From: Hydractinia symbiolongicarpus
Taxonomy: Eukaryota; Cnidaria; Hydrozoa; Anthoathecata; Hydractiniidae
Direction: 5' to 3'
NCBI RefSeq assembly: GCF_029227915.1
Contig: NC_079882.1
Coordinates: 10,726,001 to 10,790,000 of the forward strand
Length of the DNA stretch: 64,000 nt
The stretch's first letter is position 1; each line of letters starts with the position of its first letter. Below are positions 47,101 through 58,232 of this stretch, piece after piece. Below the pieces are notes generated by a model that worked only from the letters and a program-made list of their open reading frames with translations, was not told where the DNA came from and did no database searches. A program made the position numbers and the translations under genes.

Positions 47101-48440
47101 AAGATAGTAATTTTTTAAGTGCCTGTTATTATATTATTTGTTACTTGGGACGTTAATAACAAAAAAATATTGAAATTATAAAGAAGAAAAAAAATTGCAA
47201 AAAATAGTTTTCAACTTTCTTCGTATTAAAGTCACTTTTAACTTTGCGAACAAATAGGACCATTCCCACCATTTTTTTCAACAGAAAAATTTTTTTGTTG
47301 TGTAATTTCCGCAGTGCTCAACTTGTATTATTACTGATCTACTTCCAGACGCAACTACCCTTTCAGTTACATGTCAACTCTCTATTCTTGATTTTGTGCA
47401 ATATTTTACCATTTATTTTTTTGATCTCTATTATCTATTTTTAAGTCAATTAATATATTATTTTTAGTGTATGAACAGGACAAACATTGATAGCTGTTAT
47501 CAATTTTTGTACATTTGTATGCATGCTGAAGTTTTTGTTCTGTATATTTTTTCTTTCTAACTATACTTTTAGGAAATACTTTGTGGAAATGAACTTTCGT
47601 AACGACAGCAGTGGTTCAACCTATCCAGCAAAGTTGAAGGGCTGCAGATACCGATGCCCGTTAAAAAAGTTTATCAAGTAAAAATTATGACTTTTTAACA
47701 CATTTAAACATTTGCAAAATATGTTTTTGTTCTTCGTATGTTCTTTTTTTCTTTAGATTAACAAAGCCAAGAATTCCAAGTGACAGAGACAAAGACTGTG
47801 GCATTACAGATAAAAAACCTGTCCCTAGTTCCAAAACACGCGAAGTCAAGGCAGGGGCCCTATGTAAGTTTTGACATATTTTTTATCACTAGTCGTTAGC
47901 CCGTGGAAAAATCCACGGGTTCGCCCGTCCTTTTTATACCGTACTGCGTGCGTCTCGCTACTTGCGCAGCTAAGCTACCATTTTGCGTGACAGACGGACA
48001 GACGTATATGGGTATTATAATATAGACTAGTCGTTAGCCCGTGGAAAAATCCAAGGGTTCGCCCGTCCTTTAAATAGACCCGTGGCAACAAAGTGGATAA
48101 AAATATATCGCATTTGATATTCGTGCGCATTTTCAATACTTCGTGTTTCCGTTACGGGACGCCCCTTTCGCGGACACACAGACAGACGACGGCTATTATT
48201 AAAGAGATTATATTCCCATTTTATGACGTCAAAATAACAAAAACATTTTGTTTAGACTGGAGAATTTTAACTTTTCTGTTTTTGGCGTTAACTGCGTTAT
48301 TGTTGTTTGTGCTGATTTCTATCCTGGCTAAAAGAAAACGTCCTTACGAAAGACAAGTTGATGAAAGTTTTTCAACTGAGGAAAAGAGCGCGAGTGATAA
48401 AGAATTTGAAGTGCATGGTGTTGTGGTTAAACAAGTTTAA
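44139..48440 (+). CDS. Histidine acid phosphatase, lysosomal/prostatic type, with C-terminal membrane anchor
   Basis: Twelve exons: 44139-44264, 45250-45345, 45688-45780, 45869-45955, 46024-46089, 46173-46271, 46351-46437, 46515-46730, 46909-47015, 47573-47677, 47757-47863 and 48256-48440. The N-terminus is a signal-peptide-like IATNLLLIGILSS. The catalytic site is VYRHGHRSP (RHGxRxP; His forms the phosphohistidine), and the partner HD motif opens exon 9 (HDTSILSL). Conserved family features include VYIRSSGVDRCLQSAESQLAAL, PWQPVPVQTVP, SPYYASC, YFVEMNFRNDSS, and the cysteines in GCRYRCPLKKF. A TM segment (ILTFLFLALTALLLFVLISIL) and a basic stop-transfer KRKRP precede a 31-residue tail. Such enzymes hydrolyse phosphomonoesters in lysosomes or at the surface. 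The tail has YERQ but no clear YxxΦ sorting signal. Helitrons sit in the last intron. Confidence 0.93.
45105..45160 (+). mobile_element. Degenerate Helitron fragment in phosphatase intron 1
   Basis: GCCGTGCTACGGACACACGAAATGCGATAAGGACAGTCGAACCCGTAG matches the right part of the Helitron at 18398-18521 (CCTGTTACGGAAACACGAAATGCGGTATATAAAGGACGGGCGACCCCGTGG). The hairpin and the 3' end are lost, and a poly-C run follows. Confidence 0.55.
45537..45568. repeat. Poly-C/CT tract
   Basis: An almost pure C run (with T near both ends) in phosphatase intron 2; a second C run is at about 45162-45174. Both are unusual in DNA this AT-rich and are prone to length errors. Confidence 0.9.
47889..48026 (-). mobile_element. 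Short Helitron in last phosphatase intron (first of a head-to-tail pair)
   Basis: On the minus strand it runs from TCTATATTATAATACCC (5' end at 48026) through GTCTGTCC repeats, AAAAAGGACGGGCGAACCCGTGG and the CCCGTGGATTTTTCCACGGG hairpin to CTAACGACTAG|T (3' end at 47889). This is a 138 bp, complete-looking non-autonomous copy. Confidence 0.88.
48027..48207 (-). mobile_element. Second short Helitron abutting the first
   Basis: On the minus strand it begins A|TCTCTTTAATAATAGCCGTCGTC (48207) and ends CTAACGACTAG at 48027, directly adjoining the 5' end of the copy at 47889-48026. The hairpin has one mismatch (CCTTGG for CCGTGG). Its 5' end is of the TCTCTTTAATAATAGCC subtype, whereas its neighbour is of the TCTATATTATAAT subtype. 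It lies 48 bp upstream of the phosphatase's last exon. Confidence 0.85.
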
Positions 48441-48839
48441 TAACATGCATTTTTCAGCTTGAAATTTACTGCAGTGCTTGTAACTCTTTATATAATTTTA
48501 ATACGCTCATAGAAACATTGTTCTATGATATATCGTAACTTCTTTGACCTGTATGATCCAGGAGAGGAAAACCGGGATGATATTCTTTACACCATATATG
48601 TGAGATAGAATTGCTTACAGTATGGTAACAGACTAATTTTTATTTTTGAAACGATTCGGACTAAAATAATGTTCACGAAGGCATTATTTCTTCACTGTGT
48701 TATTTTTGTGTATTAGTTTAGGCGAAAACGGATGAGTAAAAAGTTGCAAGTTTTCGTTATGATTGGCAGGTATTTTTCAACATGTACCAATAACTTTGCT
48801 ATAATAATTTTCAAAACATTTTTGCAAAACAGCGTTTTT

Positions 48840-48930
48840 TTATTTGTCGTTTCCCTGTGAAAAATTACACGGGAGATTTGCCCGTCTTTACTTGCAGCAG
48901 CAAACCTTGGCTCACGGACATCGTGAAATC
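48840..48930 (-). mobile_element. Degenerate Helitron relic
   Basis: TTTCCCTGTGAAAAATTACACGGGAGATTTGCCCGTCTTTACTTGC keeps the hairpin and the GACGGGC block of the Helitron family with many changes. No clear ends. Otherwise 48441-49016 shows nothing recognisable. Confidence 0.4.
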
Positions 48931-49018
48931 GTTTTTTTGTTTTTTTTTTGGCATTAGCTACTATTATTTTTAGCATGAATATAGATAAAGAAATCGTTAA
49001 TAATATCAATTATAAGTA

Positions 49019-49453
49019 CAGTCGACGCTCGATATCTCAAAATCTTAGAATCAACGAAAAAGTTTGAGATATTGAATGTTTGAGATAAAGGATAGTCGAG
49101 GTATCAAGCGCCGAAGGCTTATAAAGTTCGAGATAGTAAAATACTCGTACTTGTTTACGAAAGTTTACGTTATTGATTAAATGAGAAAATTGTAAACATT
49201 CCAAAGTCTCTTTTATGTATCAATCGAACTTTTTTAAAATCGAATGTTTTTTTGTTTGAAAAATATGGAAAAAATTCGAGATAACGTGATAAAATCAGCT
49301 TAAGGGACCGGAAAAGTAGTTCGACAAAACGAAAGTTTAAGATAACAGAGTTTCAGATATACAACGTAATTTTGCCTACAAAAGATTACAATGACTAAAG
49401 GTGCCGAAAAAAAGGTTGAAACAGCGAAAGTTCGAGATATCGAGCGTCAACTG
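49019..49453. mobile_element. Pogo/Tigger-like MITE, 435 bp, with TA target duplication
   Basis: Ends are CAGTCGACGCTCGATATCTC on the left and GAGATATCGAGCGTCAACTG on the right, an inverted repeat with one mismatch over 20 bp, flanked by TA on both sides (49017-49018 and 49454-49455). The CAGT termini and TA duplication are typical of the Tc1/mariner-pogo group. The interior repeats 'gagata' / 'ttcgagat' words and has no ORF, so the element is non-autonomous. Confidence 0.88.
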
Positions 49454-49954
49454 TAATACCTAAAATATGCATGAACAAAGCAATAGTCAGCTAGCTATCG
49501 CTAGCCTTATTAAAAAATGAAAAAATAAAGAGTTTGCGTACCTTCTTTGTGATCAAAATTCCATGTAGCCGTATTTGTACAAAACGTAAAATGCCGTCGT
49601 ACATATTTTGATCATCAGGTTATTGCCTTCCGTACATAACCAGGTTATCGCTTTTTCGTGCATACTTAGCACAGAGTAGCGATTCAGCCACCATTTCGAA
49701 AAGAAAACGAGGGTATTAATATAGGAGAATTACCGTTGGTTCATGGTAAAAAACACGGGAAACAAATTTAATAAAAATATATATTTGCCATTCCGTGTGT
49801 CTTTGATGCGACATTTTTTCCGACAGACAGGTAGAATACGGATATTCATAAAGTCGTTTAGCTGAGTCACTCTGCGTTGAACGCCATGTTAAATGGGCCG
49901 CGACACACATCTGGATAGAACGGTTAGTACAGGGATATGTTGATTTATTCAAAG

Positions 49955-50110
49955 AAGCGATTGGTGATGACCTTACGTTAGAGCGTTTACCTCCAGTGCG
50001 ATAGGTCTTGGGTTCAAACCTCGGTTAAGTCATGCCAGAGACTATAAAAATGTGAGTCGATCCTTCCTACTTAGCGTTCAACATGATAATAGGGAGCGAT
50101 TGTTGTTCTT
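49955..50110 (+). mobile_element. tRNA-derived SINE
   Basis: ACGTTAGAGCGTTTACCTCCAGTGCGATAGGTC is followed by TTGGGTTCAAACCTCGG, a good pol III B box (GGTTCAAACC at 50011), and then GTCATGCCAGAGACTATAAAAATG. This matches the layout of widespread invertebrate SINEs with a tRNA head and the tail 'AGTCATACCAAAGACTWTAAAAATGG'. The A box is degenerate. The 3' limit is approximate. Confidence 0.72.
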
Positions 50111-50850
50111 ACACGCGTTTCGTAGCTCAAATAGGAGCTTTTAATGAACTAGGACCCGCAACTTCAGTAAAAGTAAAACACAGACAACAGCCTGTCGTTC
50201 AGAATAGGTTTTCGTGAACTTTTACAATTAATCGTCAGTGGTCAGATTAATAATAAAAAAAACAAAACAGTTCTCCAATTGTCAACAACTTGTCAAATAA
50301 AATAATAAGAAATAATAATCATAAAAAATGAAAAAAATTGTAAAAATTGTGTGCAGAATTCGTTTCATTGGAACAATAAACTTTAAAGAACAATATTTAA
50401 AGGTTCGATGCAGTCAACTTTATTTGGTTACTTTCACTCTCTTTAGCTGGAGGTAGCTGATAACTAGCTACAAGTCAAGTTGCAAGTTAGTAAGAATCAG
50501 GCTAGTAATAATAAATTTTGGCTAGGTTAAACAGCATATTCACAGCTAACTAACTATGGCTCTTTAACGCTCGTAAAAAAAACTTTAAAATTGGATTGGT
50601 ATTTTAACTTTTTCAAATCAAAAATCAAATTTTGAAAAGAAGGGAGATCCTTAAACATGGATACCTTCAACATATCGTCTTTAAAACATGTTTTGATCGG
50701 GCGACTAAAGTTCACGTTGTACTCATAAACGTGATCGGCGTTTGATATCACGGGTTCCAATTTCACACATTTCTGTAAGAATCCGCGGGTCTGCCGGTCC
50801 TCAGATTTTATCCCAGAGCGTTAAACACCTAGTAACTTGCTGCGCTTCTG

Positions 50851-50945
50851 AACAATAACAACAACAATAACAATAACAATAACAATAACAATAACAATAA
50901 CAATAACAATAACAATAACAATAACAATAACAATAACAATAACAA
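50851..50945. repeat. (AACAAT)n hexanucleotide array
   Basis: About 15 copies of AACAAT/AATAAC with one early irregular unit. The minus-strand poly-Leu ORF over it is an artefact. Otherwise 50111-51767 shows no recognisable feature. Confidence 0.95.
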
Positions 50946-51767
50946 AATAGCTACCTTCTCACAGACAGGCACCGCGGAACTACGCTTTGCGTAGAAATAA
51001 CAGGTTTTCGATGATAAGACTAGTAAGGAAAGTTGCAATTAATCCGTAGTATTGTATGTATATGTTACGTATATTATATACCTTTATTATATACCTTTTT
51101 AAAAACTATTTTGGCTTGTTTTGGGTGTCTAAAAAAACAATTTTTTGCTTGAGTTAAATGTTTACATGATAAGATGTCCTTAAGGCTGGTTTAATTTAGG
51201 ATGTTGTTGGCCGCTTCTCCCACCCCAATATCTGCGCACGTTACAATTCTTCCTAGCCGCGACGCCTGTATTTTGGTAACATTGGAAGTTAACAACTAAT
51301 AAAAACAAAAAATGCTATCATCTTTAATGTAATGGAAATTGAGCATATTGAATGTCGACGTCTAAGCTGTGAGAGCTGCAGTCATCAATGTCTTAATGTA
51401 ATGTAGCCTTTAACTATTGACATGATGTTAAGCTCTATTTTAGGAAGTTCAGGTGGAGAAAAAGTCACATAAACATTTCGTTGTCATGTTGTATCCATAG
51501 TTTTAGTATGAAATGTTTCAATCCTATTTAGCCTCTTATATTATATTTGAATGCCCTACTTAATACACTTATTCACTGAGAAAAAAACCTACTCGAAATT
51601 CGTTGATTCATAAAAACTTGAATTGACATTCATGGAAACATATTTCTAAATTTATTTCATGCCGATATATTTGAAAACAATACTGTGCGAAGCAGAAGTT
51701 TTCAAGACATCTTTTTAAAACATCTCCTTTCATTGTTCATTTCGATATATCTTTTCTTTAAAGAAAA

Positions 51768-52370
51768 ATGTGCGTTTGCTGTAAGCATTATCAAGATTGG
51801 AACATTCAACTTGAAGTGATCAGCGAAGAAGGTAAAATTGAACGACATCCATACCACGTCGAAGTTGAATCCGATAAACATGCAAGTTGCGGCTGCTGCC
51901 AAAATGGTGTCCACATTTTAAGTGTAAATGAAGAAGTCATAGCCAACGAGCTTTATGACAACATTTGTTTTCCGTTGTGTTGCGCAGGAGGTGATTACGA
52001 ATGGCAAGAGAAAGGACATTTTTTTCGTTTAGAGCTACCATCTTTGTTTATTCATGATGGTTTGTATGTCGATGGAAAAGAGTTAAAGAGTAGAAAATTA
52101 AACACCAGCGAATGGAAATGCCAATTTGCTATTTGGTTGATATTGGGAATTTTTATGTTTTTGCTTGGGATCGTTTTTGTTGGCATAGATCGATCAGAAT
52201 GCTGTTGGGAGGGGTTCTTGTATTTGGGAATAAGTTGCTTAGTTACTGGTTTGTTGATCTTTCTACCGGGATTAATTGGATGTTTCCGAGCCGAATCTCT
52301 TGGCCGAGAATACAAAAAACTAAAAGAACAAAAGCGAAAAGAAAGTGGTATACATTCGACGAAGTTTTAA
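51768..52370 (+). CDS. Single-exon 200-residue two-TM membrane protein
   Basis: The ATG sits after a T-rich leader, and the frame is open for 200 codons. The N-terminal ~115 residues are Cys-rich at first (MCVCCKHYQDW, CGCCQNG) and look beta-rich (GVHILSVNEEVIANEL, HFFRLEL, GLYVDGKELKS), faintly like the repeat of FAIM proteins. Two membrane segments follow, FAIWLILGIFMFLLGIVFVG and FLYLGISCLVTGLLIFLPG, then a basic Lys/Glu-rich tail. The 'LLIFLPGLIGCF' end recalls the TMEM134/TMEM230 group, where 'L.F.PG.Y' closes the second span. Neither likeness is strong enough to name it. A poly(A) signal AATAAA is near 52554. A second overlapping frame (52112-52453) is a shadow. Confidence 0.7.
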   Translation: MCVCCKHYQDWNIQLEVISEEGKIERHPYHVEVESDKHASCGCCQNGVHILSVNEEVIANELYDNICFPLCCAGGDYEWQEKGHFFRLELPSLFIHDGLYVDGKELKSRKLNTSEWKCQFAIWLILGIFMFLLGIVFVGIDRSECCWEGFLYLGISCLVTGLLIFLPGLIGCFRAESLGREYKKLKEQKRKESGIHSTKF

Positions 52371-52453
52371 AGACGTTACGTCATAGAAAAACGAAAACAG
52401 AATTAGCGACTTATCCTGAAAGCAAGCTTGGATTAACGTTATATCTAAAGTAA

Positions 52454-54070
52454 ATAATTCGCCATATTGTTAGGAGTATAAAAATATTTTTTTTAAAATT
52501 GATAAAGTTTCTGACTCCTGGTACCGTCAGCCGAAAAGCTTTGTCAATTTTTAATAAATATTTTTAATCTTTTTTTTATTATTATACAGAAATGCTGTTT
52601 CTATGGAACTCTCAGAAAATCACTGATGAATGTATCAATTTGATACAATGACGTGCTAAATTCGCATGCTTAGGGACTGTTTATATGTGAGGCAGGACGG
52701 GACGTTTGGCGATATCCCTCCCTTATTAGTAATTGTATTAAATATTACTTTATGTTTATATAAAAAAAATTTGTTCTGGAAAGATTTTGTCCAGTCCCGG
52801 ATAAGCGAAATCCCCCTTCAGGCAAACGGAACTCGGCTCAGGCGGGAATTTTAATTCTACATAAACACACCGTCCGACATGAACGAGATTATTTATCTGC
52901 ATATTTTAATTGAAAAAAAAAACATCCCGGAACACTTTTTTCCATATGAACGCAGGATAAAAAATATCCCGGCAAACGTCTATTCCCGGCATTCGTCCCA
53001 CCCCGCCTTTCATGTAAGAACTCCCCTCACTTGACAGAATAAATCTTATATTATGTTATTTATATTATTTAATATATAATAAACGTTTTTTATTTAAAGA
53101 AACCAAGCATACTGCCAACTATTAAAAATAGCAAAAGTTTTTAATTCTGAGGTTGGTTCTATATAAATTTTTTAACAAGTTTCTTAATTTTAAGGCGGTC
53201 TATAAGAAGGATATTCAATCAAAAACATGATTTTGATACAACAAATATTCATCAAAATAATGTCTTTGTCGTCTTTTATTCATGATTTTAAAAAAATCTG
53301 TTTTATTGAAATCGTCAAATTTTAAATAGTCTTTAGGATTGTCTAATGTATAAGTGTAACTATTATTGTAGAGAATAATTTAAGACATCTGTGAAAAAAT
53401 ATTCTTTCCTAAAAATTTTACTTTTTTACTAGTAAAAGAAGGCAACCAGTCAGTTACTTATAAAGTGGTTCTATATAAAACGATGCACGTATGTTGGATT
53501 TATTTGTGTCACCAATCTCATACATGATAATTGTTTTCATTACGTAGAGATGGCAATGAAACATTTCTAAACCTTTAATTTTTTCATTTTATATTGTACC
53601 ATGTACAAAACATGTCTTTATATCTTATTGAAAAGTTTATATTTATAAAAATAAATGTTGTAAAAATTAAAATGTACAACTATATATCACAAACACAAAA
53701 CTAACTCCCTTCTTTCTATTTCCTTGGAGGCAAGCTATTTTTTAACACGTACAGTAAATCTACAGGAAAAAAATATGAAAGCTGTTTCCACCAAATTTAT
53801 TTTCGAAAAATTTCCAATTAAAATTAGATAGCATTGCTTAAAAATTACGACTTTCGAAGGCTTTTTTTAAACAATATTTATATACAGAATTTCAAAGAAA
53901 TGAAATGTCCAGATTACCATAGTATTGATACCATTTTATCGTTTTGAATGACGTAATACTCTTGGGTTACCCTACTCACCGAGTAGATCATTTATCACCC
54001 AAATTCCACCTCAAAATGTCTGCGTATGTGCACGTGAAATATCATGTTTTATATATCGTGCGTATTTAGT
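52454..54070. other. Gene-free AT-rich stretch
   Basis: Between two convergent genes (51768-52370 plus and 54071-57324 minus). A short ORF at 52666-52854 has no recognisable features. I see no repeats with defined ends. Confidence 0.5.
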
Positions 54071-57000
54071 CTAAGTTTCATTTCCAGCTTTTGTTTTGTT
54101 CACAGGTTTAGCGATTAAACTTCTTTTATCATCAGAAACAGGTCTAATTTCTTTTCTCTTGTCCCATGTACTTTCTGCTTTTTCTTTCTTTTGTTGAATA
54201 CATCCCCCAAGAGGACATTTTGCTTCAGTTCGATCCATTTCTTTTTCCATGGCATCAATTTCAGCTGTTGAATCACAACATTCCTGTGAACAACTTGGTG
54301 CACAGTAATCTGAACAACCTGCAGAACACTGAGATGTTGGAGGTGGTGGCGGTGGTGGCAGAGCTGGTGGAGTGCAACAATTCGCTTCGCAACTGGGTGC
54401 ACATGATGAAGGACATGGTGCAGCGCATTGTGGCGGCGGTGGTGGTGCAGGTGGCATTTGTGCACTGCAACATCCAGGATTGCAAGCTGGTGCACATCCT
54501 GGAGAACATGGTGCTGGACAACTTCCAGGTGGCAACATGGGTGGAAGTGGAGGTGGAGGAGCAGGAAGAGTAATGCGGATTGGTGGCATGTTAATCATTT
54601 TCATCATAGGTATTTGTGGTGGAGCCATGGGCGCACCGCAGCAGCTAGGACTACAACTAGGAGTACACGCTTGAGCGCAAGCTGGATTGCATTGTGGAGG
54701 GGGTGGTGGCAGCATTGGTAGAGATGGTGGTGGAAGCATTGGTGGAAGCATTGGAAGAGGCCGAGGTGGCGGCAGTGGAGGCTGTTGGCCATGACCACTA
54801 CAACATGCAGGTGTGCAACTTGGAGCGCAAGCAGGTGAACATGGTGAGGGACAATGAAGCATTGGTGGTGGTGGAGGGGGAGGTGGTGGTGGTGGTGGAA
54901 GCATATGCATTGGAGGAAGACCACCACAGCATTGTGGAGAGCAACTTGGTGCACAAGCTGGTGAACATCCTGGAAACATGGCACAAGGAAGCATTGGAGG
55001 TGGTGGTGGTGGAGGTGGAGGTGGGAGATGAAAAGTAGTAAAAAGGTGAATTTGATGTGGGAGTTGCGGAGCTGGAGGAGCTTGCATTACACCTGGAAAG
55101 CAGCATTGTGGGGTGCAAGATGGCGCGCACGCACTAGAACATCCTAACGGACAACTTGTTGGAGGAGCCATTGGAGGTGGTGGTGGTAGCATGGGTGGTG
55201 GTGGAGGTGGCATGGGAGGTGGTGGAGGAGGCATGGGAGGTGATGGAAGTGACATAGATTGACTAGCCGCGCAGCATTCGTTACTACAGGATGGATAACA
55301 TTGATCTGCACAACCGTTAGTACATCCTCCCGTACCTGTATTTGGATATGATTGTGGTGCCATCGGTGGCGGTGGTGGTGGTGGTGGTGGTAAAGGTGCG
55401 TATCCTAAAATAAAATATGTAAATGCTAAATACATATCTGGTATTCTAAAATGAAATAAGGTAGGTTATGTTATTTATGTTTGATAACACAAAATTCGTA
55501 CCTTGCGATAAATGTGCAAAATTTGTTTTTCTAAGATAAGCGGGTATACAACACATAAAATCACAGGAAGGCAAGCATAGCTTTTCACAGGATGGATCAC
55601 ATCTTCCAGCAGAACCAGATTTTAATTTTCTACTAGGAGATGGTCTAGGTCGTGGCCTTGGTTTTGGTCTTGGTGGTGGCGGTGGTGGTGGAGGCGGTGG
55701 TGGCGGTGGTGGTGGAGGTGCATCTTCAGGAGGTGTCATGGGTTCGCCATTATCAATATTTTGACAGCAGTCTAAATCAAACATACTTTATATAAATTCA
55801 GCAATTATTCAACACCTTTTATTTACTTACAACTTATTCTAAATTTGTGTACCGAAGCGTCTACAAATATCTTGCATTAAAACTAAAAAACAAGGGAGAT
55901 TTGATTGACTAGGTGAGACAGAAATGTTGTTGCCAAACCGAATTCAATCGTGTTTACCAATTTAGGAACCAAATAATTTAGTGATCGGATGTCTTTCTAC
56001 GAATAATATGGCAAATTATCAAACCCACCTTCTGAGCATGTTGGTGCGCACTCTGCGGAACAAGAATCTCCACATGGCATTTGTTGCATTGCATTCATAT
56101 ATGGCGGTGCCATAGGTGGCGGTGGCGGTGGTGGCGGCATTGGCATCGGAGGAGGTGGAGGCGGTGGTGCGTTACCACTGCAACACGCTATAGAAACGAA
56201 TTAGTTATTTAGTTAATTTAAAACATATCGCAAATTTGCGTATATGCATTCACGTTTTTTATACCTGATCCACAAGTTGGAGCGCACGATGGAGAGCAGA
56301 ATTGCCCACAAGCATAAGGGTCGCTCTGTTGACCACCAGTGTATTCTGCAATCATCTGTTTTTTTGCTTGTTCAGCAATATGTTGCTGTAATGATTCGAT
56401 TTCTAAACGAAAAGTGGAAACATTATACAGGTATTGTTTAATATCAAGATTTATCCAGTTGGGATAAAGCAATATTCCACATGACTTAGCCGAGGGGCAC
56501 ATTGTGTTAACAAAAGTTGGTAAATCTGATATTTTAACAGAAATAGGCGTTTAATATCTGCTTTATTATGTACCCAACTGAGCTTCGTTTGTTGCCGTTT
56601 GACTGAAAATAGATGTTCACAAAGTTCTTCTCTCAGACATTACCTTTAACCAATCAGATAAAGTAATCAAATTTATAACAAAAGAAGTTAATGCTATTTG
56701 AAGAATAGTTTTAACTGATATTTGAATAATTAAAATCCACATGAAATTGATTCCCAAAACAAAGAACAAAGAAAAAGCTAAATTGGCATAAAGTTTTGTT
56801 TTAATAGATAATAGTGGTAAATAGACGGTTTTGCCTACGGGTATATAATAATGCAATTAAGGATTTGTGGAAATATTAAATAGCTATTTGCTTATGAAGT
56901 AACCAAATTTACCTGGAATCATGTCTGGATGATAGTCAGGTGCACCGGGCTTACAACAACTGGATTTGCATGACGGCAGACAGTAACTTCTACAGCCGGG

Positions 57001-57324
57001 ATGACATACCCAGGCTCCTATCATAAAAAAGTAAATTTAAAATGAAATAAAGTGTGAGCATTATATTTCAGTAAAGAAATAGAAGGGGGCTTACTTTTAG
57101 ATGGCGAAACTGCTCTATGGTGGTCAGAAATAAATCTTTTCTCTTTATGATGACCTGAACACAAAATGACATGTGTACAAAATTACTTCCCAAGAATAAT
57201 TCCAGTGTAGTTTTCAGAAGAAAAGAGTGATAAAATATTTCTTACTGTGTTTCAGTTTTAACGTTCTTGCATGGATCCATGTTATCAGTACTAATAGAAA
57301 GGCTAGTAGCCTCCACAACCTCAT
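54071..57324 (-). CDS. Secreted polyproline protein with twelve minicollagen cysteine-rich domains (nematocyst wall type)
   Basis: Seven exons on the minus strand: 57246-57324, 57095-57154, 56913-57017, 56265-56402, 56029-56187, 55502-55771 and 54071-55404. All junctions are phase 1, and the total is 714 codons plus stop. Signal peptide: MRLWRLLAFLLVLITWIHA. A propeptide-like stretch follows with a KEKR site. Twelve copies of CX3CX3CX3CX3CC follow, one with a longer first gap (CAMFPGC). They are separated by polyproline runs with Met/Gln/Ala. There is no Gly-X-Y collagen stretch, so this is not a minicollagen proper. Established knowledge: such CRDs crosslink through disulphide isomerisation in nematocyst walls, and proline-rich CRD proteins such as Hydra CPP-1 exist (from memory). 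Two CRDs are split by introns just before their XCC end. The tail is acidic/basic with an extra CPLGGC. Confidence 0.93.
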
Positions 57325-57425
57325 ATTCTATACAAAGAAAATCACATAGTTAATATTTTCAAAACACAAGATATTCGTGCGATCTTAATAAACTGATCTT
57401 CGCTGCGTTCTAATTTTAACCGCGG

Positions 57426-57432
57426 TTTTATA
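57426..57432 (-). promoter_or_regulatory. TATA box of the polyproline/CRD gene
   Basis: On the minus strand GGGTATAAAACCGCGG lies about 100 bp upstream of the start codon, in locally GC-richer sequence. It predicts a start near 57398 and a 5' UTR of about 70 bp. A strong core promoter fits a gene expressed at high level in one cell type. Confidence 0.7.
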
Positions 57433-58142
57433 CCCACTGCAGATTGAGTTTAATATCTGTAATAAAAAAATCTGGCAAAGTTTCAAGATAATTTCCCTTG
57501 CAATCAACAAATTGACAACTGGTAAGGTTTGTTGGATGTTAGACCTATCGTTTTTTATTTGCTTGTTTGCTTAAAGATTCAGTAAGACGGTGAAAACTAT
57601 ATGCGTCAAATTAAAACAATTTTCAACAAAGATAAACCAAAAAGCAGAACATGAAGATACCTGTTATTGTCAAGAATACTCGATTGTCTGTAAATATTAT
57701 TTCAAAAATGCTATTTTTATAAATTATTATTGAATTCCATTAGAACTTGTTCGTTCCGTCGTGTTAGTGTTTGGTATTGCGTTAGAAACAAAATAGATAC
57801 CTCCTGTCGTTTATGTTTGAATGGAAATTACTCAAGCGTGGTAATCTAATTGCAAGACTTTTTAATTTTTAGTTTACAACTTGCCGCATAATTCTAGAAA
57901 GAAACGCTGTTTAGAGAGTGTTAGAGAGATGCATTATGGGTATAATGAGGTTCTTTCAACATACTGAAACTGAACGCAGGCGATTCTTTTTTCTTTTTCC
58001 TTTTTTTTCTAATTTAACGTAACGTATATGAAAATTTTGTCTAGTGCGAACTATTATTGTCTAGGTTTCGAATAGATTTTGTGGGAAAAAATGTGTAAAG
58101 CTGATACTTTGCTAAAAGAATTCCATTTGTATGTAGACGACT

Positions 58143-58232
58143 CGGAAAAAAATCGCCATTGTTTTCCATATGGGAAAACCAAGCCCTTTTTGAAATTTGC
58201 ACATGTGTCATATGGAAAAAGGCGATATTTTC
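58143..58232. repeat. Imperfect inverted repeat, about 90 bp
   Basis: Left arm GAAAAAAATCGCC...TTTTCCATATG and right arm CATATGGAAAAAGGCGATATTTTC are complementary apart from a few bases, with about 36 bp between them. The centre also has TTTTCCATATGGGAAAA. Probably the core of a small MITE. 57433-58142 shows nothing else recognisable. Confidence 0.65.

Noticed and set aside
50829-51038. Poly-leucine ORF on the minus strand
   Set aside because: It is a translation of the (AACAAT)n array.
52112-52453. 113-codon ORF overlapping the two-TM protein
   Set aside because: An out-of-frame shadow. The 51768-52370 frame has the longer span and clear membrane segments.
54166-55130. Several plus- and minus-strand ORFs rich in Gly, Val, His or Ser
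   Set aside because: They are out-of-frame shadows of the polyproline/CRD exon. Only the minus frame with signal peptide, spliced exons and regular cysteines is supported.
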